This document shows, piece by piece, positions 1 through 12,645 of a stretch of DNA of 64,000 nt; positions within the stretch are counted from its first letter, which is position 1, and each line of letters opens with the position of its first letter. The notes under the pieces were generated by a model, which was not told the DNA's origin, did not search any database, and was given only the letters and a program-made list of their open reading frames with translations. The stretch covers positions 191,232 through 255,231 of the forward strand of contig LUVW01000008.1 in the NCBI GenBank assembly GCA_001661515.1, read 5' to 3'. Made by a program: the position numbers and the translations under genes. The stretch comes from Capniomyces stellatus. Its lineage: Eukaryota; Kickxellomycota; Harpellomycetes; Harpellales; Legeriomycetaceae.

Positions 1-598
1 TTGGCCGGCTTCAAGAATGCCTCCTTTTGAGCATCATTTGCTTGTTTTTCTAGGGCTGGAATAAAAACGTCGCGCGAAAGCTCATACTAAAAGATTTATT
101 TAGTAGCATTTATTACTTTTGAGTTCGAGATATTTCATTTTTGTATTGTATAAATATTCAAAACTAATTACCGGCCCACTGGTATCAAGCATTTTAAACA
201 GCGCTGATATGTCATTAAAGTCCAACTTGCCCTCTCTATGTTTTTAATATTTGTTGATATCCATGTTTATAACTTTTAGTTATCATTAAAACGTTTTTGT
301 CACCAATTCAATTTGCCAAACTCAAAATCCCGTACCTGTACAATTCTACCACTCTAAGCTCTTGCTTTAGGATCTTGTCTAGTTTCTCCTGACGACTTAA
401 AAAGAAATTGTTTTTTTGACAAAACACATTAGGCTCAGAACGGATTATCTTAATAACTTTTTCGCGTTGTAGCACATGTTCTTCTCCATTTAAAAAAGTA
501 CCTAGCTCCTTTATCGGGAAACTAGCGCGCGCTCTCTCGTTATGCAGAGTTACTGCGGTAGAGGGTCCGGCAGGCTTTAAATCTTTTGGGAATCTCAT
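1..598 (-). CDS. Acyl-CoA oxidase copy 1 (5' part, runs off the window)
   Basis: Only the 5' end lies in the window: exon 1 at 598-336 (263 nt), exon 2 at 235-172 (64 nt) and the first 86 nt of exon 3 (86-1). Both introns are GT...AG and the exon lengths and phases equal those of the complete copies further on. Exon 1 starts MRFPKDLKP and contains the conserved SFPIKELGTFLNGEE segment. Exon 2 begins with the split Arg followed by EGKL. Exon 3 enters the family-typical ANDAQKEAFLKPA stretch. The family catalyses the first, FAD-dependent, H2O2-producing step of peroxisomal beta-oxidation; the FAD and catalytic segments of this copy lie outside the window. The reading frame is intact as far as seen. 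Confidence 0.85.
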
Positions 599-1840
599 TT
601 CTCTTACTTCTTAAAATTCACTTTAATTCAGCTTTGGTTAATTATATTACTAATCGTTAATATAGTTTGAGTTTTTGAACGTTGATACTTTCCAAAAAAA
701 ATTAAAAACAGCACTCTGTTTAATTATTTATAAATATCTCTTTAGTTGTTAAACCGATAGTCAACCAGATGTGAAAACCAAGGTTTTAGTATGTTTTCCT
801 TGATTGTATCAATTTTAAAAAGCAGCAATGCCCGGTTTTAAGGGGTTAATATCAGTCGAATGTTGGGTTTAATATACTTGGTTAGTTTTGTCAGTTACAA
901 TTGACTTTTTAAATTGCAACATTGTTATAGCAAGTGCAAAAATATGAAAAAAGCAATCCGGTTTTATAAAATACTCAATACTGCCAGCAACGAATGATAA
1001 AACACTGTGCTGCAGAATTCCACTCAAACTCGTTTGTTGAAGGCGGTGGCCCATTTAATCGAAGAGAGCAATGTGCTTGGGCCTAGGTTAGAGAAGTGCA
1101 GACTTAAAGTGATCAGTCAAATTAAGACTCAAACTATAATGTTTCATTTTAGCAAATGATGCATGTTTACGCACCTTTATTGGCCAATAAAATTGATAAT
1201 CAACCACCTCAACACACTTTCAAACAAATTCAATTCAACATAATATCACATTCAAAACAAGCGGGCTATAAGGGGAAGGGTAAAGCCGAAAGTTTGGTTT
1301 ATCAATTGAAATTGCAAAAAATCAAAGTGGTGGAATATCATATAATTAAACTTCATTTTACAAAAGCTACTTTTATTATTAAGTTTGCCAGCGGACTCCT
1401 CCAACCAGGACAAAAACTGAATCTAATTTAACAAAATCACAATTACTGAAGTTTGAACTAATATTAAATCAACTCTATTTGTCAATTATTATTTTGTGGT
1501 TAGTCGAGTAAAGAAAGTTAGAATTGTACAATTCGAATGAGTCCAAACTTGACATTGGAATGTACAATGCAATACGAGATAAATAAAATAAGTAGTAAAT
1601 AACAAAGTAGCATTCTTAAATTTGAATCCGAAACCACTTATGGCCAGATAAAATCTTTAAAGTCGAAGGAATTTAATAATGCAGAAATCTAAATTTATGG
1701 ATTAGCAAATAAATCAATAAACAAATCAATAGATCCATTATAATATTGTAGAAAAAACAATATTTATTAAAACAACAATAAGACAAAGCGACACCATGTG
1801 TGAACGAGTCTAAACTGCAGCAAAGTTAAACTAAAACGAA
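599..1840. other. Intergenic spacer between oxidase copies 1 and 2
   Basis: AT-rich spacer between the start of oxidase copy 1 and the stop of copy 2. Short open frames occur (for example 1156-1431 on the plus strand) but they show no family resemblance and have AT-driven composition. No RNA gene was recognised. It must contain the promoter of copy 1 and the 3' end of copy 2. Confidence 0.6.
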
Positions 1841-4479
1841 TCAGAGCTTAGGAGCTGAGCGTGATCCGCTCTTCCCACCATGGAGTGTAGGCCCAATGTA
1901 CTTTTCAAAGAACTTTTGGCGCATCGCATCACCTGTCCCATCTCTGTTCAATGGCTCATCCAATGCACGGGCCATGTAGTCTTCGTACACCTTGCCGTCG
2001 TAGCGACCCAGACTTGAGTTGAGCTTTTCATCAGGAACGCCCAACGCATCCACCAATGGAACAGCTTGGTCCCTTGCCACCTTGATCAGTTTCAGGTACT
2101 CTGACTCAAGCCCTTCAATCAACTCGCGTGTCACCGATGCCGGCTTTGGAAGCGAGTACAGCTCGCCAGTGTTCCTGGTCAAGAACGACAGAGCCGAGAT
2201 TGAGAACATCAGGTCCAGCATTGGTCTCAATGGTGAGTTTGCTGCCAGTTTGTTGATGTGGCGGCTAAAGTACAGACACACAATGTATTCAGAGTGGGCT
2301 GTGCAAATAACCTGCGAGGTGACAAGCGAGTCCTCAAATGCCTGACCCTTAACGTACACCTTGACTGCCAGCTCGTGTACCATTGAAACAAAGCGGAAGC
2401 TCAGCAGGTCAAGCANNNNNNNNNNNNNNNNNNNNNNNNNNNNNNNNNNNNNNCTCGCGTGTCACCGATGCCGGCTTTGGAAGCGAGTACAGCTCGCCAG
2501 TGTTCCTGGTCAAGAACGACAGAGCCGAGATTGAGAACATCAGGTCCAGCATTGGTCTCAATGGTGAGTTTGCTGCCAGTTTGTTGATGTGGCGGCTAAA
2601 GTACAGACACACAATGTATTCAGAGTGGGCTGTGCAAATAACCTGCGAGGTGACAAGCGAGTCCTCAAATGCCTGACCCTTAACGTACACCTTGACTGCC
2701 AGCTCGTGTACCATTGAAACAAAGCGGAAGCTCAGCAGGTCAAGCAGAAGCGACTGGCTAGTAGCCACTTGTGCCGCGCTCTTGTCAGCCCAGGTGAACA
2801 GCTGGCTGGTGGTGAGACGTTTGTCTTTGTTCATGTAGTGGCTGATGATGTTTGTTGTGTCATTGGACTCAACGTGCTCGCCCTTTCTTAACCCTGCCGC
2901 CGATTTGATCAGGTAGGTTGTAGTTTGCTGTGCCAACATATAGTTGTCTCCTTCCCAAATAATGTTTGGGTACACATTTCCAAAGAACTCATTCAGTCCA
3001 GAGAAATTTGAGAATCCATGACCACCACAAACATGGCGACAGGTGTCAATTCCATACACGCCTACATCAGCTGACCATCTCTTTAAACCGCAGCTGACGG
3101 CGTGCATCTCTTTGAGCATGCTGAAATCTCCTCTATTAATCGCCGCGTTACATTTTTCGTACTGGGCATAGAATTCGTGAGACATTCCAATCATAGCATA
3201 GGTCTTGGCCAACAGCGGGATCACGCGGTACTGGACAATTCCATAGTCCAAAACAGGTGTTTCAGCCTTTCCTTTATCGCCAAACTGGCGGCGGACTGAT
3301 GTGTATCTGACTGCCACCGTGATACCCTTAGATAGGTGGCGGCCCATACTTGCCACAATAGTTGCCCTAACAAACACCATTGTTCCATACGTGACTCTTG
3401 GGTCAATACCAGCAGGTCTTGTTACTGTCCCGTCTCGTGATACATTGATGTATCTTTGGAGCAAGTTGAATCGTGGAACTCGCACTTTGTCAAAGTGTAT
3501 AAATCCATTATCCATGGTATTAAGTCCCATCTTTGGTCCAATATCACCCACATTTACTCCTGGTAACGGCTTGTGGTCAACTGTTGATCGAACTGGGACA
3601 ATGATTGGAAAGATGCCATAATTAACTCCCTTGACTATTAGCTGAGCAATAACACAAGTATGTGTTGACGCTATTCCCAGCGATCCTATCCACCATTTGG
3701 TGGATGTTAGGGTTGGCGAGTTGACTTCAAACTCGTCGGTTTCCTCAATGTATGTTGCGGTTGTTTCTAGCCCTTGGACGTTTGATCCATGGCCCATCTC
3801 GGTTTGGGCATAAGATCCAATAATTCTGAAATCTTGAGCGGGTTTCAAGAATGCCTCTTTTTGAGCATCAGTGCCTTGTTTTTCAATTGTTGGCATAAAC
3901 ATTACTCTTGAAACGCTGTACTATTTAATTCATTGGGAGTATATTTTTAATAAAAAGGTTTTTGACGCCTTTTGTCAAAGTCTAGTTATAAACACTAAGC
4001 ATAATTTATCTTGGTTTTCTAAACGCATTATGGCTTACTGGGCCCATGTTGTCAAGAATGCTGAAGATCATATCCACTTCTCCTGGAGTAATCCTTCCTT
4101 CTCTATTTCAACCGTATTGTACTTGTTTAGTAATTATTATGCTCGATCATTGGCCTGTTTAGCTAATACGGCATATATTTATGATATAGCTGGCTTTTAC
4201 TGGTGTAGGCAGTTACCTTAACAGTTGAACAACTCTAAGTTCCTGACTTAAAATTTTGTCAAATTTCTCTTCTCTACTCATGTGGTACACGTTCCTTTGG
4301 TCAAATATTTCAGGCTCAGCTCGAATGATACTCAAGGCATTTTCTTTGTCTTTTTCGTACTCGCTTCCCAAAATAAACGTGCTCATGGATTTCACAGGAA
4401 AGCTCGCATTTATTCGTTCAATTCCCAAAGTATCAGATGTCAATGGCCTCACTGGGCTCAATTTCAACAAATTGCTCAT
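1841..4479 (-). CDS. Acyl-CoA oxidase copy 2 (interrupted by an assembly gap)
   Basis: Peroxisomal acyl-CoA oxidase: FAD-dependent trans-2 dehydrogenation of acyl-CoA with electron transfer to O2. Exon 1 is 4479-4217, exon 2 is 4102-4039 and exon 3 is 3920-1841. The start at 4479 (MSNLLKLSP) was chosen because it aligns with the MKFPTNLKP start of the other copies and gives the constant 263-nt exon 1. Visible motifs are YAQTEMGHGSN (flavin region), RRQFGDKGKAE and IIWEGDNYML with the expected catalytic Glu. The C-terminus is APKL, a PTS1-like ending. Exon 3 is broken by 38 N (2416-2453); the 293 bp at 2123-2415 reappear at 2454-2746. Subtracting this 331-bp offset gives 1749 nt, the exon 3 length of the intact copies, so the break is an assembly overlap rather than a real mutation. 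Confidence 0.88.
2416..2453. other. Assembly gap (38 N) with duplicated flanks
   Basis: The run of N is followed by a direct copy of the 293 bp preceding it (2123-2415 repeated as 2454-2746). The duplicated part is the oxidase segment shared almost unchanged by all copies, where a short-read assembly is most likely to fail. Confidence 0.9.
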
Positions 4480-5555
4480 TTTGATAACTACAGCGTAAAA
4501 TAAGTAAGACGATTTGCTTTTTGTGCAATTCTGTTTATTTTTATTTTTAAACAAGTGTATAACTATTTTTTAGTTTTTATGTTTGTAGATTTCAATTCTG
4601 AAATGCTGTTATTAGAATAGAACACTGTTTACTTTATATAATGAATTGATTATTTGTATTTTATACTTGAATTGTCACGTTCAACCAAACTTTTATTCAA
4701 GTTAGATGCAGCTCCTTTAAATTGAGACGTTTGAAGATTTGAGAACTTTTATGAACCTTTTTCTTCATTTGAAACTAGTAGTATTGAATTGTTAATGGAT
4801 TTAGCCGTTTCAGAACGAAACATAAACGCCAAATTACAAAAAAGCATATCTCTTGATTTTTTATTTGTATTTGTATTATGGTTCCGTTATTTAGTGTGAT
4901 ATTCTAAAGCAAAATACTTGTATTTCAGAGATAGTAAATGTTGATTTTGTATTCCAAGATATTTACATAATGTTAAACTCATATACTATAAAACTATAAT
5001 TACTCAATAAACATTCAGAAAAAATAAATAAACATTCAGACAGCCTTTTAAACCCCTGGCCTTTATTTTACGTAACACCTTTGGAAATTCGACTTGAACT
5101 TAACTCGGCTTTTTTTTTTTGCTTCAAAGAAAAAATTGAGTCAAGAAACCAATAGAGCTATTCAAATAGATTATAGAGTTCTCATTGTTTTTAGGAATCC
5201 TAGCACAGCTTTTTTTGTTGAAACCCCAATAATGAATTTACACAGCTAGTGGGCTTAAAAATTAAGTCTAGTGATTTGTTGGTATACGGACAGTAGCATC
5301 TAAATAGAAAATATATCTTACTTGTAGATTTAAACTGATATGTTTCACTAACAGTGTAACCCTCATGGCTTTAAAATAAACCAACGTTTGCATTGAAATG
5401 GCATTAGTTTGAGCTGAAAGTGTTGATCTTGCCCCAAATCGTTCATTAAATATATTTTTACCAAGGTGTCATTGAATTATTTTTAATTAAAAAAAAATCA
5501 ACATTGAATCGAGAATTTAAAATAATTAATACAAGTAAGAATAAACTAAATCAAA
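4480..5555. other. Intergenic spacer between oxidase copies 2 and 3
   Basis: About 1.1 kb of AT-rich DNA upstream of copy 2 and downstream of copy 3. Homopolymer A/T runs are seen, but no convincing ORF, tRNA or mobile element. Confidence 0.55.
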
Positions 5556-7826
5556 TCAGAGCTTAGGAGCTGGGCGTGGTCCGCTCTTCCCACCATGGAG
5601 TGTAGGCCCAATGTACTTTTCAAAGAACTTTTGGCGCATCGCATCACCTGTCCCATCTCTGTTCAATGGCTCATCCAATGCACGGGCCATGTAGTCTTCG
5701 TACACCTTGCCGTCGTAGCGACCCAGACTTGAGTTGAGCTTTTCATCAGGAACGCCCAACGCATCCACCAATGGAACAGCTTGGTCCCTTGCCACCTTGA
5801 TCAGTTTCAGGTACTCTGACTCAAGCCCTTCAATCAACTCGCGTGTCACCGATGCCGGCTTTGGAAGCGAGTACAGCTCGCCAGTGTTCCTGGTCAAGAA
5901 CGACAGAGCCGAGATTGAGAACATCAGGTCCAGCATTGGTCTCAATGGTGAGTTTGCTGCCAGTTTGTTGATGTGGCGGCTAAAGTACAGACTGGCAATG
6001 TATTCAGAGTGGGCCGTGCAAATAACTTGAGAAATGATTTTGGAATCTTCCAATGAATGGCCTCCTTTATAAACCTTTTCAGTAAGTTCTAAAACCATTG
6101 AAACAAAGCGGAAGCTCAGCAGGTCAAGCAGAAGCGACTGGCTAGTAGCCACTTGTGCCGCGCTCTTGTCAACCCAGGTGAACAGCTGGCTGGTGGTGAG
6201 ACGTTTGTCTTTGTTCATGTAGTGGCTGATAATATTGGTGATGTCATTGATTTCAATTTTTTTGTTTTTATCAAGCGTATTTGCGCACTTGACCAAATAG
6301 CTTGTGGTTTGATGAGCCAAAACATAGTTGTCACCTTCCCAAATAATGTTTGGGTAATTGTCAGCAAAGAACAAGTTTAATCCAGAAAAATCCGAGAACC
6401 CATGACCACCACAAACATGGCGACAGGTGTCAATTCCATATACTGCAACCTCAGATGACCATCTCTTTAAGCTACAGCTGTTTGCATGGATTTCTTTCAG
6501 TATACTAAAGTCGCCTTTGTCGATTGCTTCAACACATTTTTCGTATTGGGCATAGAATTCGTGAGACATTCCAGTCATGGTATAGGTCTTGGCCAACAGC
6601 GGGATCACGCGGTATTGGACAATTCCGTAGTCCAAAACAGGTGTTTCAGCCTTTCCTTTATCGCCAAACTGGCGGCGGACTGATGTGTATCTAACAGCAA
6701 TTGTAACAGCTTTTGCCAATTGACGTCCAAGGTTGCTTGATATGTTTGATCTTTGGTAAACCATTGTTCCAAACGTAACTCTCGGGTCGGCGTTTGGAGG
6801 ATAGCCTACCTTGCCACCTTTGCTGACAGTAATGTATCTTTGGAGCAAGTTAAATCGTGGAACTCTGACTTTGTCAAAGTGTATAAATCCACAATCAACC
6901 CTAGTCAGACCCATTTTAGGTCCAATGTCGCCTACGTATATGCCTGGCAACGGCTTGTGGTCAGCTGTAGACCGAATAGGGACATTAAAGGCGTAAACGC
7001 CATACATTTTTCCTTTGACAACTAATTGCGCCATAACAATAGCATGAGTCGAGGCTATTCCCAGCGATCCTATCCACCATTTGGTGGATGTTAAGGTTGG
7101 CGAGTTGACTTCAAACTCGTCGGTTTCCTCAATGTATGTTGCGGTTGTCTCCAACCCACGAACATTGGAGCCATGACCCATCTCGGTCTGGGCATAGCAT
7201 CCAAGAGTTCTGTAATCAAGAGCCGGCTTCAAGAATGCCTCTTTTTGAGCATCATTTGCGTGTAAATTAAAGGCCATAATATACAATTCGCGAGTAATCT
7301 CAAACTATTTGGATTTGTATGATTCTGATTAGAGTGATACTTGTAGTATGGATGCTTGCTTTATATACTATACATTTGTGGTTACCGGTCCACTGAGATC
7401 GATCATACTGAAGAATGTTCTGGTCTCTGGGATGGTTAACTTGCCCTCTCTGTTTTAATTTTAATACATATATATGTATGTATCAAACTTTGATGCCATA
7501 ATGTTTAACAATATATATGTGTAAATTTATGTATAAACATTGTGAATATATATAAACTCCAACCTTGTAAGCTCAACTACTCGACGCTCTTGACTCAAAG
7601 CTTTCTCTAGTCTTTCTTGGCGGTTCATGAAATATACGTCTCTTTGGCTAAATATTTCGGGCTCGGCTCTTATCAACTTTAAGGATTTTTCACGCACAGC
7701 CTCATACTCCTCGCCATTAACAAATGTCCCCAGTTCCTTGACCGGGAAGTTGGCCCGTCTGCGCTCTTCCTGTAATGTGACTGCCGTTGATGGTTCCATA
7801 GGCTTTAGATTGGTTGGAAATTTCAT
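5556..7826 (-). CDS. Acyl-CoA oxidase copy 3 (complete, 691 aa)
   Basis: Complete three-exon gene: exon 1 7826-7564 (263 nt), exon 2 7449-7386 (64 nt), exon 3 7304-5556 (1749 nt), predicting 691 residues. Role: first oxidation step of fatty acyl-CoA in peroxisomes. Motifs in the protein are YAQTEMGHGSN at about 146-156, RRQFG at about 319-323 and WEGDN with the catalytic Glu near 432. The last residues APKL fit a loose PTS1 consensus. Exon 3 begins FEITRELYIMAFNLH, where the other copies have the FDLTRGMF(I/M)P type, so the entry to the domain has diverged. It is the most diverged complete copy overall, but its sequence alternates between blocks nearly identical at DNA level to copies 2, 4 and 5 (5556-5991, 6094-6230) and clearly diverged blocks (around 6013-6090, 6231-6350). 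Confidence 0.92.
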
Positions 7827-10746
7827 TTTGCTTTTTCAATTACTTTCTGGTTTTACGTTTTATAGTTTAATGCCAGCTAGGGATAGTAAAAAGAGCGGTT
7901 TTGATTTACTGTTCACTTGCTTTTCATACTGTTTAACTATATATTGCTGTAATTTTTAGCCTTGCTCTTTATCCGGCTTACTTTTATTATTTGTTCATGA
8001 GCTCTTAATTATATTTGGTGATTTTGTTGGATTGTCCCAAATTCGCCAGGATTATACATAAAGTGAAACACATCTCCCCTAACACACAAAACGACACTCA
8101 ATAAGAGTTCATAATCAAGGGGTTGGAGTTACTTGTGCTTTTGACTAGCCGATTATAATGGGTATTTATATACATTGAAATTTGTTTTTTAGTCTTTATT
8201 GATATTTATCAAATAAAATAATCCCCGCTTAAGCAAAATTAACCAGGCATTACTGACACTGAAGTTGTTTGCATTCTGCGCCTTATGATTCAAATCACCA
8301 ACTACACACGCATTCCAACTGTTGACTTTAGACACAATGTTGTTTGTAGTCAAAACGAGTTTTGTTTAAAAGAGCTGACTTGGTTATGCTATAAGTTTCA
8401 GGAACTTACGTCATGCATTCGACATAGGTTTAATTAGCACGCTTGCTTTGAAAGAGCTAATAAGAATATATATGCTTTTGGTGTATATTGCTAATGTTTT
8501 GGTGTCTTATTATTGTTATTGAATTTACTTTGCCTTTTTTGTTATCACTGAAATTAAGACTTTAAATTCTCAACACCAAGTTGAACCAACTGGAGTTTAC
8601 CTTTGCTATTCCATTATTGGCCTCTTGGCTTTATTTTCACTTGCGCTTTACTTATTTTTGGACCCCAGTACTTGGTTGCTCTGTTAAAATAACAAAGCGC
8701 GTAAAGTCAAAGTCTTTTGTGCAAACAGGAAAGGGTGGTTATTGGTATAAATATCTACATTGGTAGAATATTTCTGTTTTTTTTTACTTTAAACGGTGAA
8801 TTTTTTTTTTCTAGCGTTCATTTTATTGACAGTACGCTTCATATTGATAAGCTCTTCGTTAACTCTAAAAAACAATTGGAACCATATTGGTAATGCTGCT
8901 TCCAAAACACAAACTCTAACGTGATTAATATTTAATAGAGCGTCTGCTTTACTGATATGAGTCGGTTTGTTTCAACTATATTGAGCTGCCGTTTGATATA
9001 TAATGTAGCAACTATCCTTTGGTATTCAAAAGTACACATGAATTGGTGGAAGGTGGAGGTTGGGCAGATTATAAATCTACTTAAAGGTTATTACTTGGCT
9101 TTTTATTTATTGAATGAATTGGGGTTTCTGAATCTGCATTTTATTTCACGGCTATACTTGCAAAGTACTTTAAACCTGTCGTATTTCAAGTAAACAAACG
9201 GGGTTGCATCCAGATATTTGCGTTGTGTTGTATCAAGATCAGTTTCAAATGGGATAATTCACATGGCCTTGCTATTTACAATAGAACCATGCTGAAATTG
9301 GTTGTTATTTAAATTAATTAGCTTGCCCAAAGTATTTATTGATGTTGATGTTAAGCCTAATCTAGTCAAAGTGATTTAGCTAAAAAGGTTCTGGTGTATC
9401 GATAATAACTATAACTGTAGTTCGGTTTGCCCAACCGAACGCAGTATAAATCAACAACAATAGAATGCCGCTTTTTTTTTGAAAAAAAGTGGATAATATC
9501 TCGAAAAGATTTCGCTTGAAAAAAATCGATATAGTATATTCCGCCAGCTTAATTAGTAAGAGCAAAAAAGAAAAAGGCTTCCTAAAAGGTAAGATATGTT
9601 TTATTTATTTTTTATTGAAATAAGTAAGATATGTTTTAATTGTGAATTATAAACCTACTTTCATCTATTTGATCTTGTATATTTTTCATGTAGTCTATTT
9701 ATTAACGCTGGGGATATTCTTTATTCCACTATTCTCTGTTGGGATTAGGAATCTTATTTGTTAGACGCTGATTCTGGGCGGCTAACAAGCGTTTACACCA
9801 GCATTACATAAACAGCTTATAATTTGTTGGTGATACTATTGGAGCATAAATCGAAAGTCGGAAATATCTGATCGACTTTTCCCATTTATCGTCAGTTGTC
9901 TAAAAGTTCCGATACTGTTTATCGCCTATTTCATCATTTTTTTTAGTCAATTTGTAAATTTGAGGGGTTTTTTTTTCCTTTGCAAAAAGAGCTCTAGGGC
10001 AGGTGATTTTTGTAAAGGTTCGTTTGAAGAAAAAAGCATCACCTATTTACTTTGCTATATGGTTGATTGTCGGTTATTGTAAATTAAAATAAAATATGTC
10101 CGATATGCGAAATGTAAAATCATGTCAAAAGTTTGTTGACGTAGTCCATTTAGCTTGGTTGAGCATCTAATTTTTTGTCTTTTGACTTTTGTCTTTTGCT
10201 TTTAAAAAAAATTATTTAATATCTTTAAAGTAGCAAGTTTCGTCATTAAATGTAAGAATAGTAACTTTGGAAAACAAATCAAAATTAAGTTAACATGTTA
10301 ATGATGCGAGTCCAATCTAAAAAAAAAAGTCCCAACAAAACCTATTAGGCCTCAACCATTATGGTTAAAGTAAGAAGGGGGGGGTTGATTAAAAACAAAG
10401 CTGAGATGGTCAGCTATGCAGATAGCTTAAATGTATTACTATTGAATGGATTCATGGTTGAAACTAAGGTTTCAGGCTATTTTAGTATTGCGGTATATTT
10501 TGCAACCACCCAATGAGCTTATTTGATGATAAAAAAATACACACGTTTCCATATTTGGGTGAATGATTTTGTTGCTGAATTTACACGATGAAGCATCGAA
10601 ATCAGACTAGTATAAATGAACCAAATTTGTAAACCAAGTTTAAAGTACAAAAAGAAAAAAAGGAAAATATAACAACAGTAGATGGGCTATAAAAAGTAAA
10701 CTATACAAACAAGCCATTTAATTTATAGAATTTTAAACAAAAGGGA
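7827..10746. other. Gene-free stretch, 2.9 kb
   Basis: AT-rich interval between oxidase copy 3 and the GATA-factor gene. Small ORFs (8581-8766, 8957-9193) show no recognisable family. The one local structure seen is a perfect 8-bp inverted repeat at 9420-9440, followed by an A/T-rich hairpin-like segment near 9468-9490. There is a 9-G run near 10375-10383. Confidence 0.5.
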
Positions 10747-12645
10747 TTAAAATCTTGAGTTTCCGTGATTGTTCTGATTAGGATTGTGGTTTGGATTAGT
10801 ACGATGGCCTAGTGAGCCAAAGTGCAAGTCTGAGTCAGATGTCCTTTTGTCTAAGCCCAGCCCTGGGTGTGGGTCAAGGCGTGAGAGAGAGTTTTTTGGT
10901 AGGCTGTGTGTTAATGGTTCTGGAGGTATAATCTTGCGGTTCTGAGGTAGATTATGAGCATTGTTGTACATATTTGGCTGATTTAAAGCACTAAATGAAT
11001 TTAACTTTTTCTCATGACCTTCAATTAACGGTATGGTGGTGGATGATGAGTTTGGAATTATTGGCGACATAGATCGCGATTGTAGTCGTGCATGGCTGTA
11101 AGAGTCTACGAACCCTGGTTCGTTGTATGATTTAAACTTGTTGGCTGTGTTGTAATGTGATTGGTGGACTTCGTTAGGATTGGAATAGCCGTCAACTATA
11201 TCAGGGTTTGTGGGTGGGTTTGAAAAATAGCTCTGTGCAAACATACCAGGGTTGGATGAGTTTTTGTTTATATTTCTGAATCCATTATCGTTAGATGGAC
11301 GAGAGTGGTATTCAACAGACTTGTATTTCTGTTTTGCAAGATCGTGCGAACTGGTGTGCGACATGTTTAGCTGACCCTGCAGTCCGTACATATTACCGCT
11401 ATATCTACCGTATGTGCTTGTTTCTATAGCATTGTTCCTATGCTCAAGCACATTGTTGCTATTTTTTAAAAATGACGAGTCTCTTTGCTTTAGACTGAAG
11501 GATCCAGCACCATCATTTTGCTGTATGCTGCTAGCATTCTGGCCTAACATTTTTAACTTTGATTCTGACTCGAGCTTTTTCTTTTTGTTCATTTTTGCAT
11601 AGTGGAGCCCACAGGCGTTACATAGTGTACGAGCACCATCAGGTCCTCTTCGCCACTCGGGTGTCTTGGAAAGCCCACAGGATCTACAGTAGTTTTGCTG
11701 CTCTTGTTCGATTCTCCTCTAATAATTTATTGTTTTGCACAATTAAAGTTAGAACTACCATGATCAAAGTTTTTTTTCATAGTATTTTTTTTTTCTTAAA
11801 GAAAATCGGAATTGGATTTTTTTGGTTATGAAATGTGAAAATCCTTACACTTCTTCTACGCTTTTTCGATTTTGAAGATATTAGGCTGGCACGCTTTTGA
11901 CGAATGTACTCCATTGTGTCGTCCTCTTTGTGCGCTCTAAACCTTTCGTGTCTAATAGACATAAACACTTCCAGTATATCGTATGCATTTTTTGTCATTT
12001 CTGAAACAAGCTCTTCGGTGGGCATCAAGAAATCATTCTCCACCTTTGATGCATACTTGTCAGCAAACTCGGAAAGTGTACTGCATTTTTCAAGGACACT
12101 TTGTAGCTCTTTTTTATACTTGAACGATATAACGTTGGTGCTTGTGCTGGATTCATCGTTTTTATCCTTAAATGTATCTTCAGAAGTTAAACTTTTAAAA
12201 TCTTCCGTTGGGTCAATAACATCGTCACTATCTTCTTGTTTTGGAATCTTGAATGTAACATTGCCAGCTTCTTTATGTTTGTTCCCATTATCATGGCTAC
12301 TTTTATTATCACTCACGTCGTTGCTTTTTGAATCGCTGTTTTCGCTCTTAATTTTTTTTCTAATTGCTTCAATTACTTGTCCGTCTGTTCTTTCTTCTTG
12401 GCTATTTTTATTATTTGAATTTGCGTTAAAGTTGTATTGCTAGCATTTTACCAAATATTAAGGTGCTGCAGACAAAATACAAAGGTGTTTCCAAAAATAA
12501 TAAAGCAGGCGGAAATGGTGTTAATAATGATAATGTTAACAATAAACAATTACCTTTTTTCAAACGAGGTTTCGAATATGAGGTTTTCACTTTGTTTGAT
12601 ATTATCTTGTAACGAATCTGTGTGGCACACAAAGTTCAAATCCAT
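10747..12645 (-). CDS. GATA-type zinc-finger transcription factor (538 aa)
   Basis: Three exons: 12645-12554, 12401-11849 and 11718-10747, giving 538 residues with all phases closing. Exon 3 opens with the DNA-binding domain: an Arg-rich entry, then C226-x2-C229-x18-C248-x2-C251, with TPEWRRGPDG between the Cys pairs and CNACGLHYAK at the end, the fungal GATA finger that reads WGATAR sites. A basic run (KSKKRRRS) before it and MNKKKKLE after it are probable nuclear-localisation and DNA-backbone contacts. The acidic and Ser-rich N-terminal half contains a segment around FADKYAS...MTKNAYDILE that may form a helical region. The C-terminal 270 residues are Asn/Ser-rich and low complexity. No PAS domain is seen, so it is not a WC-1 or WC-2 orthologue in the strict sense. 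The exact regulon cannot be told. The first exon (31 codons) is inferred from splice phase and is the least certain part. Confidence 0.85.

Noticed and set aside
1156..1431. 91-codon plus-strand ORF between oxidase copies 1 and 2
   Set aside because: Lys/Ile/Gln-rich composition expected from AT-rich DNA; no recognisable motif or splice partner.
2019..2345. Plus-strand ORF of 108 codons, recurring antisense to every oxidase copy
   Set aside because: It is the antisense shadow of the conserved oxidase exon 3; its conservation is explained by the sense gene.
11777..11848. GATA-factor reading frame continuing past RRRSV into a hydrophobic tail
   Set aside because: A GTAAGG donor sits at that point and the splice to 11718 joins in phase to the zinc finger, whereas read-through ends without it.
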